From Strigops habroptila (lineage: Eukaryota > Chordata > Aves > Psittaciformes > Psittacidae), in assembly GCF_004027225.2 (NCBI RefSeq), contig NC_044298.2, forward strand, positions 1,399,583 through 1,463,582: 64,000 nucleotides of DNA, written 5' to 3'. Under the pieces are notes generated by a model. That model saw only the letters and a list, made by a program, of their open reading frames with translations, was not told the origin of the DNA and searched no databases. This document shows positions 10,516 through 22,275 of the stretch, piece by piece. Every line of letters starts with the position of its first letter. Position 1 is the stretch's first letter. The translations under genes and the position numbers were made by a program.

Positions 10516-11198
10516 GAGACTTCTGTGCCAAAGCCATCAGGAAGGACAGTGTGGCAGCATGTGGGACTTTGCTGTGGAGCTCAGGAAAAGAGGCACCATC
10601 CATCCCCATATCTATTCAGGTTGCTGAACTGAGTGCATGAACGGAAACAGGAACTGTCTCTCAGGCATGTGCTATGCGCTGGCTCACGTGGTGTAACCTG
10701 TGTGTCTGCTGAGGGCATTGTGGTGGGGGGTTTGGTGATCCTGTCACGGCTGCTGTGGCTGGATGTTTTGGGAGGTGTTTGGCAGCGTGGTCTACATTAT
10801 GGGCTGGTTTTTGAGGAAGGGCAGAAAAGGTCCAGAGAGTCTGTTCCAGGGCATGGAGCTTTAAGAAACTCTCCTGTCATTCCAGGGCAGAGCCATGTCT
10901 GCATGCTGAAGGTGGGTGGCGCAGGGACTGGCTGGCAAGATCTTCACCTGCAGCAGGTGGGGCAGAGAAGGCCAAAAGTGCTTCGAGGAGCACTGGGAGA
11001 CAGAGGGAAAACTGGAGGTGAACATGGTGCAGGGGTGCAGGAATGTGGAGGCGATGGGGGCAAGGCATTTGGGGAGGTGCTGGAGACCGGTGACGCTCTC
11101 CCCCTCTGACCAGTGGCCTTCCAAGAGGCCTTGAGCTTGGCCTTTTCCCCTGGGCTGTGTCTCCTGCCATGCCAATCCGGGAGGCCTGGTGCTGCGGG
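10516..11198. other. Spacer at the end of unit 2, no gene seen
   Basis: Copy of 4921-5604. Nothing recognisable beyond the segmental duplication. Confidence 0.6.
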
Positions 11199-11889
11199 CA
11201 GCCCATGGGGAATGGCCAGCGTGGGCAGTAAAGTCTGTGTGGGCCCATCAGGCCTTGCTGGGCTGCACAGTGCAGGAGCCTAAGGCTGGGAGATGAGAGG
11301 GATGGTAAAAAGGGAGGAAGTGTGGTTAGTGGAGATGGGCATGGTCTGTGCTCTCTGTAACCCTCCCGTAGCAAGATGTGATTCCTGAGGGAAGGCAGGA
11401 GGATGCCAGGAAGTTTCCAAAGGTCCCTCTGAGAAGGCAATGTGTGGGAGCTGACTTGAACACTCATGAGAACCCATGCTGCCACTAGGGGTATTGCATG
11501 GGGGGGAAATAAAATGAAAAGAAGGGTCAACATTGCGATGCAACACAGCTTTTATTGCAGTTTGAGGGGGGAAGGAATTGGGAGAAGCGGAAAGCCCCAG
11601 CCAGGAGAAGCCCATGTCTCCGGGCCGTGGGCAGAGCTAGGTAGAGCAGTAACCATGCTGCAGGAACAGGCACCCATCATGGGGCTACATTGTCATGTGA
11701 AGTATGTCTGAAAGCGATACTGAATTGGGGCATGAAATACTCCGAGTTGGCCACCAAGAGCTACGAGGCGTCCAAGCTCTGGATCCAGGCAGCGCTGAAG
11801 GGATGTACTGTGCTTGGGCATCATCATGTTGGGATGTGCGGGGGTTTTCCTGGAGCTTTCTGTTGTCTGAGGCCAGCACCAGGTGGGGC

Positions 11890-12297
11890 TTAGCAGCTCC
11901 CACAGCTGCCACCGAAGGACATGAGGCCTCGGCCCCAGCCGCCATATCCACAGCCCCCAAAGCCTCCGTAGCCTCCACAGCTACCATAGCCTCCATAGCC
12001 CCCATAGCCACCAAGGCCTCCATAGCCCCCGTAGCCCCCAGAGCCTCCATAACCACCACGGCCTCCAAAACTGCCGCCAGAGCCCCCGGCAATGGCGGGG
12101 ACTCCCGCTGAGCCCACAGCGCTGTGCTGTGGGAAGGAGCTGAGGATGGGTCCGGGGAAGGTGACCACCGTGGCCGGGGGCTGGATCACCACCGAGGAGC
12201 TCGGGCACTGACGCACACAGGGCTCGTTGGTGGTGTCAGCCAGCGGGCACGGGGCGGCCACCCCACACGAAGGGGCACACAGGCTGGAGCAGGACAT
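11890..12297 (-). CDS. Claw-type beta-keratin, intact, 135 aa (unit 3)
   Basis: Encodes the same 135-residue protein as the unit-2 gene at 6298-6705; the few base differences I see in the coding region are silent. Cys-rich head, NEPCVRQC, core [15 protein letters not shown], Gly-Gly-Tyr repeats and GGSCGSC end are all present. The start is the ATG at 12297, just after the acceptor TCTTGCAG. The poly(A) signal is the complement of 11551-11556. Its plus-strand partner is destroyed, so here the minus gene works without a divergent coding partner. Confidence 0.93.
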   Translation of the reverse strand: MSCSSLCAPSCGVAAPCPLADTTNEPCVRQCPSSSVVIQPPATVVTFPGPILSSFPQHSAVGSAGVPAIAGGSGGSFGGRGGYGGSGGYGGYGGLGGYGGYGGYGSCGGYGGFGGCGYGGWGRGLMSFGGSCGSC

Positions 12298-12761
12298 CCT
12301 TCTCTTCGGGTGGTCAAGCTGCAAGACAAGTCAGAATTACGCTGCAGTTCAAGGCCTGACGCCAAATCCATCCTCACTCTCTTGCACTTGTTACCTCTGC
12401 TCCAGGACATTCCCTGGATCATCTCAGGCAGTCAGAGCAAAGTCCCATTCCACAGTGGACCTGCTGCTGGAAACCCCTTGCTCTCCCCCATGCTCCCTGG
12501 GCCTGACTGCCTCATAGGAAAGAAGAAAAGCCTCCTCATCAAATGAAGATGGGAAATGGGTGAGATCCAAAGGGACCGGAGCGCATCAGTATTACCTATA
12601 GATCTTATGTGCAAGTTTAAATTCCCAGCCTTTCCCTGCCTCTGAGAGAGCACCATTACATCTCAACTATTCATGATGAAGTGGGGTGGAGAAGACAGCA
12701 AAAGAGATGTTGAGGAAGACAGAGCTGAGGAAGGAAAGAAGGACGTAAGTCTTGGACTTAC

Positions 12762-12829
12762 CAGAATGATCAGGAGAGTCGAGTGGAAGAAGCTGGATAG
12801 GGAGCAGTGAAGCCCTCAGCTCTTTTATA
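12762..12829 (-). promoter_or_regulatory. TATA box and non-coding exon 1 of unit-3 minus claw keratin
   Basis: Minus-strand TATAAAA at 12829-12823; exon 1 ends at 12762 with the donor GTAAGT, again 67 nt from the TATA start. Confidence 0.88.
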
Positions 12830-13496
12830 CATGTCCCAGACAGCCTGGGGCAGTTGCCAGCATCAGCCACAGAAGCCCCAGCTAATGATGAAATCACTTG
12901 GTGAAGCCTCATGAAACAAAATGAATCCATCCTCCTTGGGGAGAGTAGCGAGCAAACGTGCCCTGCAGAGCAAACAGGGAATGAGAGGGAGAGACCATGA
13001 CGCGCCATGACATGAAAGAAAAGGCGATGCTGTAGCTCACCTCATGGCACCAATAAACCCCGATCGATCCCTAATCCTCCCACTTTGCTCATGCGCTGGA
13101 GCCTCGGGCGCCTTGCAGAATTGCTTTGCAATCCTGGGTACAGCATTCACGCCTGCATTACCTCTCTTTTACAAGGCGGCCAATAGAGGCACTGGAAGGT
13201 TGGGTGAAGGGAGACGTCATTCCACATGCTTGGAATGGGTCCCAAAGGGCCACCATCTTCCAATGCACTTGTGCGGAAACGAGTCAGGAGCATCCCTTAA
13301 ACATGTCTCTCATGGAATGGGCTGTGCCATATCCCAACGCCCATATGCGGTCCAGGGCACGTTTGCATACCACTGACCCCAGTAAACAGGCACAATAGTT
13401 TTTGTATTATAATGTGTGTCATGAAGTTTATCCACTGGGTTCTATGAGTACTTGGGCATTCTGCTCTGGCCGATGCCCCAGGGGACCTGGGATATG

Positions 13497-13985
13497 TATA
13501 AAAGAGCTGAAGGCTTCACAGCCTCTATGCCTATTCCTGCATTTGACTCTCCTGATCAAACGGGTAAGTGCAGCACTTGGAAGCCTCTTGCAGATAGCGT
13601 CACTTGCCCGGCTGAGGCTGAGGCTTCCTGTCCTTCAGTGCCAGCTGTGGGAGCTGCTAAGTCCCACATGGTGTCGGCCACAGACGATAGAGAGCTCCAG
13701 GAAAGCCCTGGGCACATCCCAATGTGATACGTTAAAGAAGGACATCCGTTGAACTCTTCTGGGATTCAGAGTTTGGATGCCTCGTATCTGCTTGTTTCCC
13801 AGCTCTGCCTTCCTCCTGCCCAACTTCAGTATCCTTTGATGCCTTGCTTCCCATGTCATTGTAGCCCCATGATGGATGCCTGCTTCTGTAGCATGGTTGA
13901 TGCCATCTGCTAGGAGATATCAGCTGCCCTTTACCTGACCCATGGCTCTTCTCCGAACTCCTCCCCCACCTCAAACTGCAATAAC
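13497..13985 (+). pseudogene. Claw-type beta-keratin remnant, coding sequence deleted (unit 3)
   Basis: TATAAAA at 13497-13503, exon 1 ending at 13563 and its GTAAGT donor are kept. About 35 bp into the intron the sequence jumps to the far C-terminal coding part (about 13615-13660, from the GWGRGL region through GSC and the stop TAA at 13658-13660). The acceptor, ATG, Cys-rich head, core and nearly all Gly-Tyr repeats are missing. The 3' untranslated region continues, but the poly(A) hexamer at 13980-13985 reads AATAAC instead of AATAAA. This is a clear internal deletion and not a sequencing problem. It could still be transcribed as a short non-coding RNA from the kept promoter. Confidence 0.88.
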
Positions 13986-14009
13986 AGCTGTGTTGCATTG
14001 CAACGTTGA

Positions 14010-14944
14010 CCCTTTTGGCAGCTTCATGATTTTTTTTTTTCCAGTCACTGTTTCTGTTTTGGTTTTTTTAGTTTCTTGCTCACATTTTGTATTGTGTTTT
14101 CCGCACACATTAATGAATCCTCAAGCCATGAACAATCATTTTTTGTCTGAATTTATTCTTTACTCTGGCTGTTATTATTTCTAGATCTGAGTGATGATGT
14201 GAAATGTTAGATTGTCATTAATCTTCATATCACATTTGTGGAAGCTCTGAATTTCTCTCAGAAAGGAGTTTTCAACTGCAAGGTAGGGACGTTCTAGCAA
14301 ATCATGAGCTTCATTACAACAGTGGATTTCAAAGGTGAAATACCACTTTCTGGTTTGTTTGGTCTATAGAGGAATGAAGGTTAAACTTGTGGCATATTTC
14401 TTTCTTCTTCCTACTCTGCACCTGGTTCCCACCCAGTTATGATGCTTGGGGTGATTCATTGAGCATTTGCCATGCAATGGGACTAGTGCATTCATGAGTG
14501 CTGTCCTCTGTGGGCAGCTTGAAGGCTTCCTTCCCCCTGTGAACTCAGGGAAGCTCTGCAGAGTGTGTCAGGGGGCCATGTGTGGGCTCTGCATTTCTTC
14601 ACCCTTCTGGCTGCACTCCAATATCCACATCTTGCTTTAGGCTGGAAAAGTTGCTCTGTCCTGAGATGGACATGGCAAAATGGGACCTGAGCATTATCCG
14701 AGCCCTTGCAGGGATTGCTGTTACAAGTGGCGACTTCCAGGGACGCAGGTTGGTCCTGGGGAAGTGTCAAATGTTCAGCACATATTTAATGACATTGTGT
14801 AGAAAAGTATTCCTGGGATTTTGTGACCTTTGCGCTCAAAGAAGAAACATGGAATACCTATGATGAAGGATAAATTTACTATATATTCAATTGATAAGTA
14901 AAAGAAGAAGGAAATGATTATGTGATAATGAAAACCAGGAGACA
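14010..14944. other. Intergenic, no gene seen
   Basis: Marks the end of the claw-keratin array and the switch to AT-rich DNA. No keratin promoter layout, no repeat family that I recognise and no convincing coding frame. Confidence 0.6.
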
Positions 14945-15418
14945 TAATTTGGTACAGAAAATTTATTTGGGAAGAGACAGTTTTTCTACAATTCTGGAAC
15001 AAAATTGTACAGAATATAAACACCATCTTTCCAGGGTATCAATGAGGCACTGGCTAATCACCAGGGTCAAAGTGATGCAGTCTATAAAAAATGGTTTTTC
15101 TTCGTTGGCACAGTTGCTGTGTGCAATTTCTAGCATCCTAAGTCACCACTCTAAGTTCAGTGTCAATAGTATAACTGAAAGAAGACAAAGCACAATGTAA
15201 GCAGATGACTAAACTGGAAAGCCAGAGAATAACAGATCTAAACTAAAGACAAAATAATAAAATGCACACATGAACCTGCCTTTCACAGGTGCTGAGCATT
15301 AGCAGCTCCCATTCGCAGCCAGACATCACCCAGCACTGGGGCTGGTATCCATCAGCTCCACCCCAAATTTGCATCTTGAGTTTCCTTTGCTGCTTCTTTA
15401 AACCGCTCTGCGCACACC

Positions 15419-15826
15419 TTAGTATGTCCACCGCTTCCCAGAGCGGTATGAATTGCATGGATGTGTCCATTGGGAAGAATAGGTGTAGGAGTATTTTGGG
15501 GCACACCGTGGCTCAGGTCGGGCGATGACCTGGGATGCAACTTTCTCAGTTGCTGCCTCCAGCCTCCCCATCACCTCCGCTGGCAGAGGTGCTGCAGTGG
15601 GAGCCTCTGTCAAGGCCACCTCTGAGGGCTCTGAGGGTCCCACGACGGTTTGCTGGGGGTAGGTGGTGAGGATGGGCCCTGGGAAGGTGACAACGACGGG
15701 GGGTGGGTATATGATCACCCGGGAGTCACCGCAGGCCACGACGCAGGGCTCATTGCTGCTGGTGGCCAGGGGTTGCGGGCACTTGGCATCACAGGGATTG
15801 GTGCATGCCAGCTGCTCGGAAGCCAT
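15419..15826 (-). CDS. Keratinocyte/BKJ-like corneous beta protein, 135 aa
   Basis: Structural epidermal protein of the CBP family. The head [19 protein letters not shown] has three Cys, followed by [17 protein letters not shown] and the core [23 protein letters not shown] at about residues 42-66. The tail is unlike claw or feather keratins: Pro/Glu/Ala-rich (about 70-100), then a basic Tyr/Ser-rich end with two Cys ([14 protein letters not shown]) and no Gly-Tyr repeats. [12 protein letters not shown] with [16 protein letters not shown] is, from memory, close to chicken keratinocyte and BKJ beta-keratins. The ATG at 15826 lies 24 nt after the acceptor ACTTGCAG (exon 2 starts at 15850); an in-frame ATG at 15916 is intronic. 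The 1.9-kb intron leads to a promoter at 17836. A minus-strand AATAAA (complement of 14962-14967) could end the transcript. Confidence 0.88.
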   Translation of the reverse strand: MASEQLACTNPCDAKCPQPLATSSNEPCVVACGDSRVIIYPPPVVVTFPGPILTTYPQQTVVGPSEPSEVALTEAPTAAPLPAEVMGRLEAATEKVASQVIARPEPRCAPKYSYTYSSQWTHPCNSYRSGKRWTY

Positions 15827-15965
15827 TGCCTGGCCGTAGTAAGGGAATGCCTGCAAGTTATTTGCATAATTAGTAAAACCAATAAAAATCCATGCAGTTG
15901 GTTGTTGACACTTCAAAGAGTGGCTCTGAGAGATTTTTAGACAGATATAATTTGGATAAAGACAT

Positions 15966-16017
15966 TAAGCTCCTGTAACTACAGGAGCTTATCTTTAACT
16001 ACAGATAAAGTAGTTAA
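15966..16017. repeat. Two adjacent inverted repeats in the intron
   Basis: TAAGCTCCTGTA at 15966-15977 is followed, after a 2-bp loop, by its exact reverse complement at 15980-15991. Directly after it TTAACTAC (15995-16002) and GTAGTTAA (16010-16017) form a second stem with a 7-bp loop. The block lies in the intron of the CBP gene at 15419-15826, about 115 bp from its acceptor. Function unknown. Confidence 0.85.
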
Positions 16018-17768
16018 GCTCCTTTCCTTGTATCTACCGCCTTTCACTTAGCTTGCATCTATTTGTCCTTTCTAATTTGCTACTTCAGACTTGCTCTTTT
16101 TCCTTCTTTTGCTCTGGGAGAGCAAAACCGCTCCCCTTTCTTTGTGTGCCACCTCCAAAACAGACATCTTCTCTAAAACCTCTCAGTCCTTTGAAATATT
16201 TCCTGGAGACAAGTTTGAACTTGTTTCCACAGCATTTCTTTTCCTCCCACACATAGCTTCTCAGCCTGTGTTTTATAGATGGGGCATAAGGGAGCAAGGG
16301 GAAAAAGATCTGGGTTTTTCAATAGCTTTGAGTACTGAATCATCTCTTTAGCAGCCTGCTTAATTTCCTACATGATTTTCCTTGCATTCTCTTCAGGTGC
16401 TAAAATGTTCCACTAGAACACAGAAAATTGTAAGGTAAGAATAAATGGGGGGTTAAAAATACTGGTTTAGACACATCACTTACAATGTTGTCAGCCCAAA
16501 TAAGAAAACTTCAGCTTCAGTTAAGGTTGAACACGTTTCATACTGTTTATTTATTTGTCCAGATTAACTCTTCACACAAAAACTAGTTCTCTGTTGTATA
16601 GTATTGTATTCTATTTTAAGCTTGTAAATCAAAGATGTCTTATTATGGTGAATCAAAGATGCCTTATTATGATGAATAAGGAAAAAGTATTATTTTACTC
16701 CCACTTAAGTCCTGTGTGCTGCTGTCCTTGAGAACATTTGGAAGACAAAGGTAGGGCTTCAGGCAGCTTTGCAGCACTCCTTACAAATAGTTAACAGAAA
16801 ATGCAGAAAGTTTCTAAAGCTGATGGTGGCCAATTTGGAGCTAATCTCTGAAATCAGCAAGTCTTATCTATGGAGAGGTAGAATACAGGATCTAAAATAT
16901 GTAGCCAGCAATACTTTTTGATAAATAAGCTATTATATTGCCAAACATAAAGTAAAAATATCCTGAAAACAACTTCATTTCAGTAGCTCAGTGCTATTTT
17001 GCACTAGGTTCTAGCAAAGTGCTAGCACAGGGGAATTGGCACTGAGCTCTTTGATCTGTTTACTTATCTCAATTCAGAGGAATGCAAATCTATCCTGAAA
17101 TGTATCATTCTGGAGAGAAAAAACAAAATAAAAGGCAAAAAACATGGATAGCATTTTACCCGAGTACTTTTATGTTAGAACACAGATTTAACTTAAAAAT
17201 TGCTTAATTTAATCCCAGTTAAAACACATTAAAATACTAGCGGAGTTTTAATAGAAATGAATGCTTATTCCCACTGTTACATTAAGTAATAGTATCTAAT
17301 CATCACTTGGTGTAGCTTGTTGTGACTCCAATTAGCTAAGGATGGCTAGGTTATGAACAACAGCAATGCTGCATGTCTACAACTACACAGAGCTAACTTT
17401 GAACAAGGATTCTTACTTCAACAGCTATTTGTGAAATCCCCCCACCTAACAGCTGCTCAATCCCCGTGTAAGCCAGATAAGCCAAAACAAAGGCAAAATT
17501 TGTTCTCAGAGCTCTGCTGAAAATATTTCAGAACTAAGATTGAAATTCCTAATTCTCCCTTAAAGTTAACAGCCCAAAGCAGTCTTGAGAAGCCCTTACT
17601 TTTATTTTTACATCCTTTATCTAGTATAGAAAGCCCCTGCAGAAAGGTGCTTACCAATGTCTCTGAGAGTCAGAATATTTATGCAGGATTTAGTCCCAGT
17701 TTTAACAAAAAATTCATCCTAAACCAAAATGAAACTCAAGGTTTTTATAGTTGTCAAATCAGACTTAC

Positions 17769-17836
17769 TCAGTGCACCGGAGAGAACAAGTCAAGAGAAG
17801 TAGTTAGAAAAACCTTGCATGGAGAGAGTATTTATA
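17769..17836 (-). promoter_or_regulatory. TATA box and non-coding exon 1 of the keratinocyte-like CBP
   Basis: Minus-strand TATAAAT at 17836-17830 in the context GGGTATAAATAC, and a donor (CTGA|GTAAGT) ending exon 1 at 17769, 67 nt from the TATA start, the same spacing as in the claw and feather genes. A second GTAAGC donor near 17655 has a TATA-like site only 30 bp upstream and is less likely. Confidence 0.75.
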
Positions 17837-17849
17837 CCCTTTCTTAGAT

Positions 17850-19084
17850 TGCCTGGAGGAGCTGAGACACCCTTTGTATAAAGGCCTTAATTACTTATGA
17901 ACCAAACCCTGTTGCATGTATTACTGCTGTAGTTGCAGTAATTGTTTTGTTCACTGTTTATGATTATCTAAAGCTGAGTTGGGTAATAACGCAAAATGCA
18001 GATGGTAACTTGCAAGTTCTTTTCATCTTGAAATTTCCTGGTTTTACTCTACAAATTTCATCAAGAATTAAAAATACACTAAGGATTAATAGACTTCTGG
18101 TGACTTATCTTTGCTAAAAACACAACTGCACAGGGAGTTTCAGAGACAATGCAGTGCACAGTGTAGCAGCACACACAAGATTTCTTTTCCTTATTGGAAA
18201 TATAAGCTAACATCTAGTATTTGTCTCCGTGCCTAGATAAATCTCTAGAAAGACAGAGCTTGTTTTTCATCTGATATAATGTTAATAAGGTTTACGGATG
18301 TGTTCTTCAGCCAGAGAAGTATCTGGTGCAAAAACTTTAAAGAGCAAAACTGTCAGAGATTTATCTTTTAAACAAAGATGAAGCCATCTCCAATTATGAA
18401 GCTTAAAATGAGTAGATTAAACGTTTTTCATATTTCAGATTGCATAGGTCAGAGCAGTCTAAATCCACTGGGATACTATTGCTATTAACATAAAATAATT
18501 TTCATGTAATTTTGTGAACTTCTTTTGGAATCTCATTTCCTGATGTCTCCAGAATATTCCTGATAAGCTCCACAGCCCAGGGGATCTTTACGAGTTCCTC
18601 ATAAAATAAGATAATTAATGTCATTAAACGTGTTGTGTCATAAACACCATGATGCTGATGGATTTAATTAATTTAAATGTGTTTGGCATTTTGATGCATG
18701 AAACTTCCCTCCAGTGGGAAGAGTGAGCTTGGTGAGGGGATTCCTGGCAATATGGGTGTACTGCACGAGCACTTCGACAAGGTCCTCCCAGTAGCCTCTG
18801 CCACTGGAGGGAGCCTCTGTGTGCATGGGAGCCTCCCATCACCGTGTGCATAGGGACAGAGATGAGTCCATCAGTAGCAGATGGGGTAATGTTCAGCCTG
18901 TTGCTATGTGCTGTGGCAGAGTTGGCCTCAGATTTTCATAGTTTGATCCTAACAAGGTAGGATGAATGTCACACATTAAAGGAGCTCACATTGTAGCTAA
19001 AAATAGTCTAGATTATTTTTCTTCCCCTCACAAAGTTACCCGTGCTTCTTGGTTCTAACTCTTGGATGATTCCTAGCTCGAAGA
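17850..19084. other. Intergenic, no gene seen
   Basis: AT-rich DNA upstream of the keratinocyte-like gene. No coding frame with a recognisable domain. Confidence 0.6.
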
Positions 19085-19210
19085 CATAGAATCTTTGAAT
19101 CATAGGATGCTTTGGGTTGGAAAGGACCTTAAGATCATCCAGTTACAACCCCCTGCCATGGTCAGGAACACCTCCCACTAGACCAGGTTGCTCAAGGCCT
19201 GACATCTCCC
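19085..19210 (-). mobile_element. CR1 LINE 3' fragment
   Basis: The plus strand reads the reverse of a CR1 tail: ATAGAATC repeats, then GGGTTGGAAAGGACCTTAAG and CCCCTGCCATGG, ending after a short stretch. Only about 120 bp of the 3' end is present, the usual 5'-truncated state. Confidence 0.85.
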
Positions 19211-21590
19211 CTCCAAGGTTCACACCAAAATTCCTAGTTCAAAACATGAGTATTAACACACATATAGCAAGTATGAAAGTCACCCCCACAAAAAGATTCT
19301 AGCAAAGCACTCTGGATTCTGCTCTCACTTGATCTCTGTGGCATTTGGGAGATCCATGACAGAACTAGGAGCTGAATCCTCACTGTCACACTAAGATGAA
19401 GTCCCTTGACTACAAACTAATTCACTCTTCAGAATTCTCCCATAATATAGCAATGCTACACAGAATTTTCTCTCCCCCCCCCGCCCTGCAGTTTGTGTTT
19501 AGTGCTCTGTTTAGTGCTAACTGCTTGTGAGTGACTAAGAAATGTAATACAGTCAATAAAGGGCAAAGAATAATGCAGACTGCATACACCACAATATAGA
19601 AAGTTAATATTGTCAGTGCCTAGTAATTTTAAATTGTTTTAGAAAATTATATCCTTGCGTAAGGCAGAGACAGCAGTAATAATGGCTGTTGCCTAGCTAA
19701 GGTATGGTTTATGTGGTCAAACCAGTTCAACTTCAGAGCACGGAAGTTTTGTTTGTAAAGCTGAGTCAGGAGCATTTGCTAATGAAGAAATAATCAAAGC
19801 AAAATGCCTGGAGATGGATGCTCTGCTGATGCAGGTCTGCAACATTCATTCTGTTCACTTCAAAGAGGCTCTACTTGCTTACATCACCTGAACACATACT
19901 ATATCAGCAAGAATTCTGGCCATTAGGCAAGTGTGAACTGAAATATAGCTCCAGAGTGGTAGCTAGAGTTATGTAGTAGTGTATAGATCCACTAGTTCTT
20001 ACACTATCAGAAGCTTAACTTTCTGATTTTATACAAACTGTAAGTGAAAGTTGAATAAGCCAAAATTTGAGGCAGTGAATCACAGCCTAATTAGGACAAT
20101 GCCAGAAATGACCTTGATAAATTTCCTTTAAGGTGATGCTATTGCCCAACACTAGGCGTCACCTACAGCTATTATGATAATACAACTATTTGCATAGGCA
20201 ATGCATTAATAAATGTTTGTGAAACACTTTCAGTCCTCAGAACATTCCCATGGTGTTTAATTATGCAGGGTGTTTTCAGAAACACCTCATAAATCCTAAT
20301 TCATGGCAGAAGGAGCATGATTTAACAAAACTACAGCTACTAGAAAAAAATCATTCATAGACTGGGTACATGAGAGGGTGAAGGATGGTCTTCTCCAGCA
20401 TATTTGCTGTCTTAAGAGAACAAAGGCTTTTCTGAAGGTCTTTTGACAACATTTTGTGGGTAAAACTTCCCTGTATGATGGCCTCATGATGTGTGCAATT
20501 GCTGGCTGGCTTCCTGCCTTCCAGCCTTCTCAGGACCCTCACAAGTGTGGAGGGCTGGGGTGCACCCCAGGTTTGTCTTTACCACAGGTATCTGGGACTT
20601 AGCAGACCAGCAAAAAACCCTGAAATACAGGTGGAGACCCAGGACTTTAACTTTTTGTTCACTTCTAGCTGGGATAATACTAGATCTTGTATACTGAAAA
20701 ATGACAAAACTGTCAAAAAACTTATCATTTGGCAAGATAAACCTGGAGGAAATAAATTTGGGAGGAGCACAGAAAGGAAGGGCATGATTTAGGGCAGAAG
20801 ACAGACACCACCCTCACCACATGCTGACGAGAACTGTACTGAAATGTATTGTAATACAAGAAAATCAGGATGCTAGCTTGTTCAGGGCAGGAAAGCAACT
20901 GAAATTATTTATATGTTGTAAAATCTGTTGGGAGTATACCTGTGTTGTATGCTGTCCCTGATCGCAGCATGATTTTATCTATTGTTAATCCTGTTTCTTG
21001 GTTTATAGGTGGAAACCAGAGTCATGCAGATAGAGTCACAAGATGCTGAGTTAGCTCTGTAAGATTTGGTCTCCACAGCTCCCTCTGGTTGCCCCAGATG
21101 ACATTACACAACCTGCCTCACTTTCCCTTTAAGTCTTGAGGTTTTTTTTTTCTTACCCACTTCCCAAGCACCCACCTCAACTGTTCATTATACGGCATTA
21201 GGCAGCAGATAGCAAACTGTTTTCCTTCTGTCGTGTGTAAGCCCTTGCCTTCAGAGAATTGTTATCTTTTGTCAGTATGCATATAATTATGGATGCTGAA
21301 GATGCTGGCTGGTTTCCTGGAGATAGATAAGGAGCAAACCAGGCTGGGTTATAACTGTGTAAATCAGCTTTACCTTACCTCTAATGTCACAATTACAATG
21401 AAGGCTACAATTGTGTTGGCTATGAAATAATAGCAACATAAGGGATGTTCCCTGAATTGGATCAGATCTCAGATTGTCAGTCTGACAAAGAATGGAGAAG
21501 GAGCTGTTGTCACCATTTATAGGTCAGGAATGGATGCACAAAAGTTAAAGGCTGAACTGTCATTCCAGGTGAGCACAAGTTAAAGACAAT
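19211..21590. other. Intergenic, no gene seen
   Basis: AT-rich. A stretch near 20205-20230 (AATAAATGTTTGTGAAACAC) resembles motifs near 25525 and 35270 and may be part of a decayed ancient repeat. No supported gene. Confidence 0.55.
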
Positions 21591-22275
21591 CATAGAATCA
21601 CAGAATAGTAAGGGTTGGAAAGGACCTTAAGATCATCTAGTTCCAACACCCCTGCCATGGGCAGGGACACCTCACCCTAAACCATGTGGCCCAAGGCTCT
21701 GTCCAACCTGGCCTTGAACACCGCCAGGGATGGAGCACTCACAACCTCCCTGGACAACCCATTCCAGTGCTTCACCACCCTCACTGTAAAGAACTTCCTC
21801 CTTATATCTAATCTAAACTTCCCCTGTTTAAGTTTGAAGCCATTGCCCCTTGTCCTACCACTAAGTCTCTAAGGAAGAGTCCCTCCCCAGCATCCTTATA
21901 GGCCCCCTTCAGATACTGGAAGGCTGCTATGAGGTCTCCACGCAGCCTTCTCTTCTCCAGGCTGAACAGCCCCAGCTCTCTCAGCCTGTCTTCATACGGC
22001 AGGTGTGCCAGCCCTCTTATCATTCTCATAGCCCTCCTCTGGACTCACTCCAACAGCTCCATGTCCTTTTTGTGTTGAGGACACCAGAACTGTATGCAGT
22101 ACTCCAAGTGAGGTCTCACAAGAGCAGAGTAGAGGGGCAGGATCACCTCCTTTGACCTGCTGGTCACGCTTCTTTTGATGCAACCCAGGATATGGTTGGC
22201 TTTCTGGGCTGCAAGCGCACACTGCTGGCTCATGTTAAGCTTCTCATCAACCAACACCCCAACAGAAGAGGGAGC
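21591..22275 (-). mobile_element. CR1 LINE, 5'-truncated, about 685 bp, keeps the end of the reverse transcriptase ORF
   Basis: CR1 in minus orientation with its 3' tail at the left (ATCATAGAATCACAGAATAG). The minus strand encodes the C-terminal part of CR1 ORF2, with recognisable stretches such as [19 protein letters not shown] and [20 protein letters not shown]. These lie in different frames, so the copy is dead. The 5' part of ORF2 is missing. Confidence 0.92.

Larger units (their letters stand above)
5605..11198. repeat. Tandem segmental duplication, unit 2 (5.6 kb)
   Basis: Second copy of the 5.6-kb unit and the cleanest. Both claw-type genes are open and complete, and the solo LTR and LTR-like block lie in the same places as in unit 1. 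Over the part shared with unit 3 (about 2.1 kb) the two are almost free of length differences. Confidence 0.95.
11199..13990. repeat. Tandem segmental duplication, unit 3 (partial, rearranged)
   Basis: Unit 3 follows unit 2 closely up to about 13300. It then lacks roughly 490 bp that unit 2 has at about 7705-8190 in the shared upstream region, and it loses most of the plus-strand coding exon. Beyond 13304 the match to unit 2 is clearly weaker, so the right end appears older than the left. The array ends near the 3' end of the broken gene; no LTR follows. Confidence 0.88.

Noticed and set aside
17650-17690. Alternative exon 1 for the keratinocyte-like CBP (GTAAGC donor near 17655)
   Set aside because: The TATA-like site is only about 30 bp from the donor, against 67 in the family. 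The site pair at 17836/17769 fits exactly.
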